From: Gemmatimonadota bacterium
GTDB lineage: Bacteria; Latescibacterota; UBA2968; UBA8231
Length of the DNA stretch: 5,518 nt
Assembly: GCA_026706165.1 (NCBI GenBank)
Contig: JAPOZF010000663.1
Coordinates: forward strand, 1-5,518
Reading direction: 5' to 3'
In this document: piece by piece, positions 1 through 5,518 of the stretch
Numbering within the stretch: position 1 is the first letter of the stretch
Layout of the letters: each line of letters starts with the position of its first letter
Position numbers and translations under genes: made by a program
The notes under the pieces: model-generated
Databases searched by the model: none
Seen by the model: only the letters and a program-made list of their open reading frames with translations
What the model was told of the DNA's origin: nothing

Positions 1-1
1 C

Positions 2-757
2 CCGGAGATCGGCGTGACCCTCTTCCGCGCCCAGGAGATCGCCCACTACGTCGAGCGCGGCGTCTGCGACGCCGGCATAACCGGCAGGGACTGGGTCGAG
101 GAGAACGACGCGGACGTCGTCGAGGTCGGCGAGCTGCTCTACAGCAAGGCGACCTCGCGCCCCTACCGCTGGGTGATCGCGGTCCCGGAGAACTCCCCAA
201 TCCGCACCGTGAAGGACCTTCAGGGCAAGCGCGTCGCCAGCGAGCTGGTCGGCGTCACCCGCCGCTTCCTCGCCGAGCGCGGGGTCGAGGCCGAGGTGGA
301 GTTCTCGTGGGGGGCGACCGAGGTCAAGGCCGGCATTCCCGGCGTCGCCGACGCCATAGTCGACGGCACCGAGACCGGCTCCTCCCTGCGCGCCAACCGC
401 CTGCGCATCCTCGACACCATGCTCGAGTCGACCACGCGGCTGATCGCCAACCGGGATTCCTGGAGCGACTCCTGGAAGCAGCAGAAGATCCGGAACCTGT
501 TCACCCTGATGACCGGCGCCCTCGAGGCCGAGTCGAAGGTCGGCCTGAAGATGAACGTGCCCCGCGCCCGGCTCGACGCCGTGATGGCGCTGCTGCCGGC
601 CCTGCACACGCCGACGATCTCCAACCAGGTCGACGGCGACTGGGTGGCGGTCGAGACCATAGCGGACGAGACCATCGTCCGCGACCTGATTCCGCGACTC
701 AAACGGAACGGCGCCGAGGGGATCATCGAGTATCCCCTCAACAAGGTGGTCTACTGA
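2..757 (+). CDS. hisG: ATP phosphoribosyltransferase, long form (5' end cut off)
   Basis: HisG condenses ATP with PRPP to phosphoribosyl-ATP, the committed and feedback-controlled first step of histidine synthesis in the cytoplasm. The frame is open from base 2, so the GTG at 14 is internal and about 40 N-terminal residues lie outside the window. The 251 visible residues begin in the conserved block [20 protein letters not shown]. The PRPP-binding loop [12 protein letters not shown] is at about residues 121-132. After it comes a region from about residue 180 ([13 protein letters not shown]) to the end ([15 protein letters not shown]), which matches the C-terminal ACT-like regulatory domain of long-form HisG. 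Long-form enzymes do not need the HisZ subunit and are normally inhibited by histidine through this domain. The TGA stop overlaps the hisD ATG by one base. The identification is secure; the true start and any upstream leader or attenuator cannot be seen. Confidence 0.96.
   Translation, partial: PEIGVTLFRAQEIAHYVERGVCDAGITGRDWVEENDADVVEVGELLYSKATSRPYRWVIAVPENSPIRTVKDLQGKRVASELVGVTRRFLAERGVEAEVEFSWGATEVKAGIPGVADAIVDGTETGSSLRANRLRILDTMLESTTRLIANRDSWSDSWKQQKIRNLFTLMTGALEAESKVGLKMNVPRARLDAVMALLPALHTPTISNQVDGDWVAVETIADETIVRDLIPRLKRNGAEGIIEYPLNKVVY
743..749 (+). promoter_or_regulatory. Ribosome binding site of hisD
   Basis: AAGGTGG lies seven bases before the ATG at 757 and differs from the consensus AAGGAGG at one base. 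It sits inside the last codons of hisG. It supports 757 as the hisD start, since the same frame stays open upstream to about 307, and it fits translational coupling of the two genes. Confidence 0.65.
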
Positions 758-2076
758 TGCTCGACATCCAGCGCTGCCCGGACGCCGAAGCCCCCGCAAC
801 CGGCAAGCTGGCAGCGGTCCTGAACCGCAAGGCCGGGTTTCCCTCCGAAATCGTCGATGCGGCAGCGGAGATACTGCGCCGCGTCCAGGCCGAAGGGGAC
901 GCCGCCGTCGCCGGATATACAGAAAAGTTCGACGGCGTCGTCCTGCCCCCCGGGGGATTCCGCGTTCCGCGCAAGGCGCTCGACGACGCGCGGGCGGCAA
1001 TGGATCGGGAGTTGGAGGAAGCGGTCTGTGAGGCGGCCGCCAACATCCGGTCGTTTCACCGCCGCCAGCTGCGCGGCTCCTGGTTCCTCGAGGACGGGGA
1101 CGGCGTCGTCCTCGGCAAGCGGGTCCTGCCGCTGCGCCGCGGCGGCCTCTGCGTCCCCGGGGGGCAGACCCCGCTGCTGTCGACGCTGCTGATGACGGCG
1201 GTGCCGGCGCAGGTCGCCGGCGTCGACGAGATCTGCGTCGTCACCCCGCCCCGCCCCGGCGGCCTGCCGCATCCGGTGATTCTCGCCACCGCCGCCATGC
1301 TGAACCTCGACGAGGTCTACGCCATCGGCGGCGCCCAGGCGGTCGCCGCCCTCGCCTTCGGCACCCAAACCATCGCCGCGGTCGACAAGATCGCCGGCCC
1401 CGGCGGCCCGTACACCGTCGCCGCCAAGCAGCAGGTCTACGGCCGCGTCGGCATCGACACCGTCGCCGGCCCCTCCGAGATCGTCGTGCTCGCCGACGAA
1501 AACGCCGACCCGCGCTGCGTCGCCGCCGACCTGCTGGCGCAGGCCGAGCACGGCAGCGGCTTCGAGGCCGCGGTCTGCATCACCCCGTCCGAAGCGCTCG
1601 CCGCCAAGGTACAGGCCGAGGCGGAAAACCAGCTCGCCACCCTGCCGCGGCGCCGGGAGATAGCCGCGGCCCTGAAAAACTTCGGCCTCGTCGTCGTCGT
1701 GCCCGACCTCGAAGCCGGCGCGCGCCTCGTCGACCGCATCGCCCCGGAGCACGTCGAGCTGCTGGTCGCCGACCCGTGGCGCTGGCTCGGCGAGATCCGC
1801 AACGCCGGCGCCGTCTTCCTCGGCGAGGCATCCAGCGAGCCGGTCGGCGACTACTTCGCCGGCGCCAACCACGTGCTGCCGACCAACGGGGCCGCCCGCT
1901 TCTCCTCCGCCCTCGGCGTCGACGACTTCGTCAGGAGCACGAGTGTCCTCGGCTACAGCGGGCAGCGCCTGCGCCGCACCGGGGAAAAGATCGCCCGCAT
2001 GGCCAGGGCCGAAGAGCTCGAAGCCCACGCGCGGGCCATCGAAGCCCGCCTCGAAGACTGCGGGAGGGAGGGCTGA
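757..2076 (+). CDS. hisD: Histidinol dehydrogenase
   Basis: HisD is a zinc- and NAD-dependent cytoplasmic enzyme that oxidises L-histidinol to histidinal and then to histidine, the last two steps of the pathway. The 439-residue product is of normal length for the family. By alignment to E. coli HisD from memory, the zinc and substrate residues are present: Q262 and H265 in AQAEHGSG, D365 in [10 protein letters not shown] and H424 in ELEAHA. The catalytic pair E331-H332 is in APEHVEL, and the family signature [11 protein letters not shown] is at about 232-242. Q194 in GGAQA matches the NAD-contact Gln188. Two other NAD-contact positions differ: E. coli Tyr130 (GLYIPGG) is Cys132 here (GLCVPGG), and Asn211 (GPGN) is Gly217 (GPGG). 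The start at 757 is chosen for the hisG stop overlap and the upstream AAGGTGG; the longer open frame from 307 is a shadow inside hisG. The family is certain; cofactor preference is open. Confidence 0.96.
   Translation: MLDIQRCPDAEAPATGKLAAVLNRKAGFPSEIVDAAAEILRRVQAEGDAAVAGYTEKFDGVVLPPGGFRVPRKALDDARAAMDRELEEAVCEAAANIRSFHRRQLRGSWFLEDGDGVVLGKRVLPLRRGGLCVPGGQTPLLSTLLMTAVPAQVAGVDEICVVTPPRPGGLPHPVILATAAMLNLDEVYAIGGAQAVAALAFGTQTIAAVDKIAGPGGPYTVAAKQQVYGRVGIDTVAGPSEIVVLADENADPRCVAADLLAQAEHGSGFEAAVCITPSEALAAKVQAEAENQLATLPRRREIAAALKNFGLVVVVPDLEAGARLVDRIAPEHVELLVADPWRWLGEIRNAGAVFLGEASSEPVGDYFAGANHVLPTNGAARFSSALGVDDFVRSTSVLGYSGQRLRRTGEKIARMARAEELEAHARAIEARLEDCGREG
2062..2071 (+). promoter_or_regulatory. 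Ribosome binding site of hisB
   Basis: The run GGGAGGGAGG lies within the last codons of hisD (arginine, glutamate and glycine), four bases before the hisB ATG at 2076. It offers two overlapping Shine-Dalgarno registers, with spacers of about four and eight bases. It fixes the hisB start and fits coupled translation of hisD and hisB. Confidence 0.65.
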
Positions 2077-2675
2077 TGGCCGCCGCCGAATCCCGCACCG
2101 CCCGCGTCCGGCGCCAGACATCGGAGACCGACATCGATCTCGAGCTCGGCCTCGACGGCAGCGGCCGCTGCGCCGCCGACACCGGCATCGGCTTCTTCGA
2201 CCACATGCTCGACGCCTTCGCCCGCCACGGCCTGTTCGACCTGGAGCTGCGCTGCCGCGGCGATCTGGAGGTCGACCAGCACCACACCGTCGAGGACGTC
2301 GGCATCTGCCTCGGGCAGGCCCTCGACCGGGCCCTCGGCGACCGCGCGGGAATCCAGCGTTTCGCCCACAGCTACGTGCCGATGGACGAGGCCCTGGCCC
2401 GGGTCGTCGTCGACCTTTCGGGCCGTTCCTACCTCTGCGCCGCCCCGGAGTTCCGCGACACCGGGGTGGGGGACTTCCCCGTCTCCCTCGTCGTCGAGTT
2501 CTTCCGCGCCGTCTCCGACCACGGCAGGTTCAACCTCCACGTCGACCTGCTGCGCTCGGGCAACGACCACCACGGCATCGAGGCGATCTTCAAGGCATTC
2601 GCCCAGGCCCTCGACCGGGCGACCCTGCGGACGGGCCGCAGCGATTCCATCCCCTCGACCAAGGGACGGCTGTAG
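2076..2675 (+). CDS. hisB: Imidazoleglycerol-phosphate dehydratase, monofunctional
   Basis: HisB removes water from D-erythro-imidazoleglycerol phosphate to give imidazole-acetol phosphate, the substrate of HisC, in the cytoplasm. The protein is 199 residues, the usual length of a stand-alone IGPD, and has no HisN-type phosphatase domain. The two pseudo-repeated metal-binding motifs are intact: DQHHTVEDVG with H69, H70 and E73, and GNDHHGIEAIFKAF with H165, H166 and E169. Other family blocks are GIGFFDHMLDAFARHG at about 37-52, PMDEALARVVVDLSGR at about 102-117, and the C-terminal IPSTKGRL. The first 13 or so residues are a short basic, alanine-rich lead before the conserved ET-x-IDLEL strand. 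The ATG overlaps the hisD stop by one base (TGATG) behind a strong ribosome binding site. A separate histidinol-phosphate phosphatase is expected elsewhere in the genome. Confidence 0.97.
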   Translation: MAAAESRTARVRRQTSETDIDLELGLDGSGRCAADTGIGFFDHMLDAFARHGLFDLELRCRGDLEVDQHHTVEDVGICLGQALDRALGDRAGIQRFAHSYVPMDEALARVVVDLSGRSYLCAAPEFRDTGVGDFPVSLVVEFFRAVSDHGRFNLHVDLLRSGNDHHGIEAIFKAFAQALDRATLRTGRSDSIPSTKGRL

Positions 2676-2783
2676 CATCCTGCCACACGGACCTGCCGGC
2701 TCCCCGTGCCGCCCGCGCCGCGCCGGTGCGCCGGGCCCGCGCGCATTCCGGCGCCCGGTCCGTCGGCTCCGGCGCAAAGCGGC
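2676..2783 (+). other. GC-rich intergenic spacer between the his genes and the glycan genes
   Basis: This is the only real gap between genes; all other junctions overlap. It is very GC-rich and carries several short inverted repeats, for example CCGG-TGCG-CCGG and a CCGGGC/GCCCGG pair. No hairpin is followed by a T-run, so I do not call an intrinsic terminator. I see no convincing -35/-10 promoter pair. The glycosyltransferase frame stays open back to a GTG at 2706, but the residues this would add are proline- and alanine-rich and unlike a GT4 N-terminus. The spacer may separate two transcription units or simply be read through. Confidence 0.5.
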
Positions 2784-3899
2784 ATGAGGATCTGCCACCT
2801 CATCTACGACGACGTCGACAACCCCTGGCTCGGCGGCGGCGGCGCCATCCGGGCGCGCCAGATCTACCGGCGCCTAACGGACCGCCACGAGATCACCCTG
2901 GTCACCGGCGCCTTTCCCGGGGCCGAGCCCGTCCGGCAGGTCGACGGCCTGCGCCTGCTGCGGGTCGGTTCGCCGCGCAGCTACGCGATCAGCCGCCTCA
3001 CCTGGGCAAGCCGCGCCGTCGCCGCCCTCCGGCGCCTGCAGTGGGACGTCTGGGTCAACGAGTTCTCCGCCTTCGCTCCCCTGCGGGTGCCGGCGCCGGT
3101 GCGCCGCCGCGGGCTGCTGTTCTTCCAGCATTTCATGGGCCGCCACGCCGTCCTCAAGCGCCCCCTCGCCGGGTGGGCGGCCCTGCTGGCGGAGCGCCGC
3201 GTCCTCCACGCCTACCCCCGCATTCTGACCGTCTCCCCGAGCGTCCAGGAGCGGGTGCGCCGGCAGGTCGGGGCGGCCGTGCCCGTCGACTGCGTCTGCA
3301 ACGGCGTTGACGACGGTTATTTCGCAAGCTCCGCCACCGAAGAGCCGTACCTCCTCTACCTCGGGCGGATCGACGTGCACACCAAGGGGATCGACACCCT
3401 GCTGGAGGCGTTCGCCCGCCTCGCCCCGGAGCGCCCCGGCCTCGTGCTGAAGATCGCCGGGGGAGGCGAGAAGTCTCAGGTGCGGCGCCTCGGGAAGCTC
3501 GTTGCCCGAAGGGGCCTCGGCCCCCGGGTGGAGCTGCTCGGACGGGTGTCGGAAACGGACAAGCGCCGGCTGCTGGCGGCCTCCCTGTTCTTCTGCATGC
3601 CCTCCCGCTACGAGGGCTGGGGCATGACCGCGGTCGAGGCCGGGGCAAGCGGCAAGGCGGTGGTCGCCGCCGACATCGACGGCCTGCGCGACGCCGTCCT
3701 CGACAACGTCACCGGCCTGCTGGTGCCGGTCGGGAACGGCGAAGCCCTGGCCGCGGCCATGCGCCGGCTCCTCGACGACCCCGGGCTGCGCCGGTCTCTC
3801 GGGGAGCAGGGGCGGGAGCACGCCCGCCGCTTCGGCTGGGACCAGCTCGCCCGCCGCCAGGAAGAGGTGATGCTCGCCGCCGCGGAGCGTCTCTCATGA
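2784..3899 (+). CDS. GT4-family glycosyltransferase (GT-B fold)
   Basis: This is a probable retaining glycosyltransferase that moves a sugar from a nucleotide-sugar donor to a lipid-linked or polysaccharide acceptor at the cytoplasmic face of the membrane. The 371 residues show the two-lobed GT-B layout. The N-terminal lobe opens with MRICHLIYDD, followed by a glycine-rich loop GGGG at 17-20 and the helix AIRARQIYRRL. The C-terminal lobe begins near YLLYLGRIDVHTKGIDTLLEAF (from about residue 189), continues through IAGGGE, and contains the E-x7-E donor-site motif with E277 and E285 in EGWGMTAVE. Near the end is NVTGLLVPVGNGEAL. No signal peptide or membrane segment is seen. I chose the ATG at 2784 because the first beta strand of the fold begins there; the ribosome binding site is weak (only AAAGCGG just upstream), and a GTG start at 2706 would add 26 low-complexity residues. 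Donor and acceptor cannot be read from the sequence. The stop overlaps the next gene by four bases. Confidence 0.9.
   Translation: MRICHLIYDDVDNPWLGGGGAIRARQIYRRLTDRHEITLVTGAFPGAEPVRQVDGLRLLRVGSPRSYAISRLTWASRAVAALRRLQWDVWVNEFSAFAPLRVPAPVRRRGLLFFQHFMGRHAVLKRPLAGWAALLAERRVLHAYPRILTVSPSVQERVRRQVGAAVPVDCVCNGVDDGYFASSATEEPYLLYLGRIDVHTKGIDTLLEAFARLAPERPGLVLKIAGGGEKSQVRRLGKLVARRGLGPRVELLGRVSETDKRRLLAASLFFCMPSRYEGWGMTAVEAGASGKAVVAADIDGLRDAVLDNVTGLLVPVGNGEALAAAMRRLLDDPGLRRSLGEQGREHARRFGWDQLARRQEEVMLAAAERLS
3884..3887 (+). promoter_or_regulatory. Ribosome binding site of the YfhO-like gene
   Basis: GGAG ends eight bases before the ATG at 3896, inside the last codons of the glycosyltransferase gene. 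Together with the ATGA stop/start overlap it supports 3896 as the start and suggests coupled translation. Confidence 0.5.
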
Positions 3900-5518
3900 G
3901 CAGGAAGAAACGCCGCACCACCAGGTCCCCGGAACCGCGCCCCGCCCCGGTCCAGGCCCCCGAAGCGGACAGGTTCCGCTTCCGCCTCTCCTCCCCCTGG
4001 GCCGTTCCCGTCATCCTCGGCCTGCTGACCCTCCTCTATTTCCACGACTTCCCTCTCAGCGGCAAGGTCATCTACGGAAGCGACACCGGTACCGATTTCC
4101 ACCGCGGCAAGGAGCCGTTCGCCGAGAAGCTCGCCAACTACGGCCCCGGCGCCTGGAAGCCCACCCTCGGGGGATACCCGGCCTCGGAGGAGATCCGCCC
4201 CGACTTCTTCCCGACGAGCCTGCTGAAGCTGTTCACCACCCATCAGCGCCACCTCGGCTGGCGCTACCTGCTCACCGTCTTCTTGGCCGGCTGGGGGATG
4301 TACCGCTACCTGCGCGTCCTCTCCCTTGCCCGCTGGCCCTGCCTGTGGGGGGCCGTCGCCTTCATGTTCGCGCCGACCTTCCTCTCCTTCACCTTCGCCG
4401 GCCACTACGCCAAGATGGCCGTCATCGCCCTGCTGCCCTGGATGTTCCTCTGCCTCCACCGCGGCATGCGTGAGGGAAAGCTGTCCCCTTTCCTCTGGCT
4501 CGCCCTGCTGATCGGCCTGGGCGCCTACACCCCGCACGTGCAGATGCTCCAGTACGCCCTCATCGCCGTCGGCCTCTATTTCCTATTCCATATATATATC
4601 CTCTACCGGGAGTCCCTGGCCAGGCGTGCGCTGCTGGCCAGGACCGGCCTCTTCACCCTCGCCGCCTTTCTCGGCATCGGCATCGGCTCCGAAGGACTGT
4701 TCCCCTCCTACCTGCACGCCACCCGCGAGTCGAAGCGGGCCGAGGCCGCCACCGCCGAAAGAACCGGCGACCCGCTTGCCCTGGCGCGCAGCTGGTCCCT
4801 GCACCCGGAGGAGGTCGGCTCCCTCGTGATCCCGGAGTTCGGCGGCTTCTACAACCCGCAGGACAACCGCGACCAGTACTGGGGCCGCAATCCCGGCAAG
4901 TACAACTCCGAGTACTTCGGCATCGTCGTGCTGCTCCTGGCGCTGCCCGCCCTGTGGTCGTGGCGGCGCGACCCCACCGCGGCCTTCATGGCCCTGCTGT
5001 TCGCCGTCGCCCTCGCCTTCACCCTCGGCGGGCACACCCCCGTGCACTGGATCGCCGCCCACCTGCTTCCCGGCGGCAAGGTATTGCGCTCGGTCGGCAT
5101 GGCCGCCTTCCTGTTCGCCTTCCCCGCCATCGTGCTCGCCGCCTCCGGCCTGCACCAGGCGGTCACCGCCGGAGAACCGGAAAAACAGCTCTTCCGCAAG
5201 CGGCTGCTGATCTCCGCCGCCGCCCTCGGGGGAATCGCCGCCCTCGCCGCCGCCGTCCCGCACACCGTCCTGGAGCTCTGGACCGCCCTCCTCTACGACG
5301 GGATCTCCGAAGCCAACCGGCGGATCATGCTCTCCGGGGCGCCCCTTCTCGCCGGCGGAGGACTCCTCGCCGTGCTGGTCTGCGCCGGGGCCGCCGCCCT
5401 CGTCTGGGCCCTGCTGCGCGGCAAGCTCTCGGCCGCGGCGGCCTGCGGCGGCCTGATCGCCCTGACCCTGGCCGACACCTGGCGCATCGACCGCCTCTTC
5501 CTCGTCTACGAGGCCCCC
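3896..5518 (+). CDS. YfhO-family polytopic membrane protein, GT-C-like (3' end cut off)
   Basis: The frame runs without a stop from 3896 to the window edge, giving 541 residues of an incomplete protein; YfhO-like proteins are commonly about 800-900 residues. It begins with a basic cytoplasmic tail (MSRKKRRTTR), then a first membrane segment at about 34-50. A large polar loop follows at about 51-121 with SDTGTDF (D63, D67) and LGGYPASEEI. Next come hydrophobic segments at roughly 122-140, 147-163, 172-188, 199-212, 218-237 and 247-266. A second polar loop at about 267-340 contains SWSLHPEEVGSLVIPEFGG and YWGRNPGKYNSEYFG, and more hydrophobic segments lie at about 342-358, 361-378, 401-418, 434-452, 478-506 and 512-526. 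Family-like blocks are GHYAKMAVIALLPW, TPHVQML, KVLRSVGM and the late ADTWRIDRLFL, which precedes the extracytoplasmic tail in relatives. B. subtilis YfhO is implicated in lipoteichoic acid glycosylation. A similar lipid-linked sugar transferase role here is inferred, with the acceptor unknown. Confidence 0.85.
   Translation, partial: MSRKKRRTTRSPEPRPAPVQAPEADRFRFRLSSPWAVPVILGLLTLLYFHDFPLSGKVIYGSDTGTDFHRGKEPFAEKLANYGPGAWKPTLGGYPASEEIRPDFFPTSLLKLFTTHQRHLGWRYLLTVFLAGWGMYRYLRVLSLARWPCLWGAVAFMFAPTFLSFTFAGHYAKMAVIALLPWMFLCLHRGMREGKLSPFLWLALLIGLGAYTPHVQMLQYALIAVGLYFLFHIYILYRESLARRALLARTGLFTLAAFLGIGIGSEGLFPSYLHATRESKRAEAATAERTGDPLALARSWSLHPEEVGSLVIPEFGGFYNPQDNRDQYWGRNPGKYNSEYFGIVVLLLALPALWSWRRDPTAAFMALLFAVALAFTLGGHTPVHWIAAHLLPGGKVLRSVGMAAFLFAFPAIVLAASGLHQAVTAGEPEKQLFRKRLLISAAALGGIAALAAAVPHTVLELWTALLYDGISEANRRIMLSGAPLLAGGGLLAVLVCAGAAALVWALLRGKLSAAAACGGLIALTLADTWRIDRLFLVYEAP

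Noticed and set aside
307..756. An upstream extension of hisD from a start at 307
   Set aside because: The added residues are arginine-rich noise read out of frame through hisG. The ATG at 757 has a good ribosome binding site and gives a normal-length HisD.
751..2121. A 456-codon open frame on the - strand lying opposite all of hisD
   Set aside because: The frame is open because strongly C/G-biased third positions in hisD leave few stops on the opposite strand. Its translation is glycine-, aspartate- and alanine-rich with no recognisable domain, while hisD is certain.
2720..2765. A possible intrinsic terminator after hisB
   Set aside because: The inverted repeats are short and imperfect, are expected by chance at this GC content, and no T-run follows.
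2706..2783. A GTG-initiated N-terminal extension of the glycosyltransferase
   Set aside because: The 26 extra residues are proline- and alanine-rich and precede the normal GT4 first beta strand at MRICHLIYDD. They are less likely than the ATG at 2784, though the weak ribosome binding site leaves some doubt.
1943..3310. A 455-codon + strand frame crossing hisB, the spacer and the glycosyltransferase
   Set aside because: Its translation is an arginine- and proline-rich low-complexity string, typical of an out-of-frame reading of GC-rich genes. It overlaps two well-supported genes.
2874..3821. A 315-codon - strand frame opposite the glycosyltransferase
   Set aside because: It is a compositional shadow rich in glycine, glutamate and alanine with no family motif, opposite a gene with a clear GT4 motif.
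3608..4537. A 309-codon - strand frame across the glycosyltransferase/YfhO junction
   Set aside because: It is glycine-, glutamate- and glutamine-rich low complexity with no domain. The + strand there encodes two recognisable proteins.

Overview
The window is a GC-rich (roughly 70% by eye), densely packed bacterial segment with every real gene on the + strand. It holds two functional blocks. The first is a run of histidine biosynthesis genes: the 3' part of hisG (2-757), hisD (757-2076) and hisB (2076-2675). The second, after a 108-base gap, is a pair of envelope or glycan genes: a GT4-type glycosyltransferase (2784-3899) and a large polytopic membrane protein of the YfhO family (3896 to beyond the window end). 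The last gene has no stop codon inside the window, and I read its frame directly from the sequence through base 5518.

The his genes are joined by one-base TGATG stop/start overlaps, each with a purine-rich ribosome binding site inside the upstream gene, so they look like one translationally coupled operon. HisG makes phosphoribosyl-ATP in the first step, HisB dehydrates imidazoleglycerol-phosphate, and HisD performs the two final oxidations of histidinol to histidine. HisC, which acts between HisB and HisD and often lies between hisD and hisB, is absent here and must be encoded elsewhere. HisG is the long, self-sufficient form with a C-terminal regulatory domain. HisB is monofunctional, without the HisN phosphatase domain of enteric bacteria.

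The glycosyltransferase and the YfhO-like gene share a four-base ATGA overlap. This suggests that a cytoplasmic sugar transferase and a membrane GT-C-like protein are made together, perhaps at the start of a longer surface-polysaccharide or glycolipid locus continuing to the right.

The organism is probably a high-GC Gram-negative bacterium. From memory, the long-form HisG and the YfhO-like protein resemble sequences from deltaproteobacteria, the PVC group (Lentisphaerota, Kiritimatiellota) or Bacteroidetes-like lineages; I cannot place it more exactly. I saw no RNA genes, mobile elements, CRISPR arrays or convincing terminators. Most of the window is ordinary metabolism. The best leads are two substitutions at NAD-contact positions of HisD and the coupled GT4/YfhO pair. 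I see no convincing new system.
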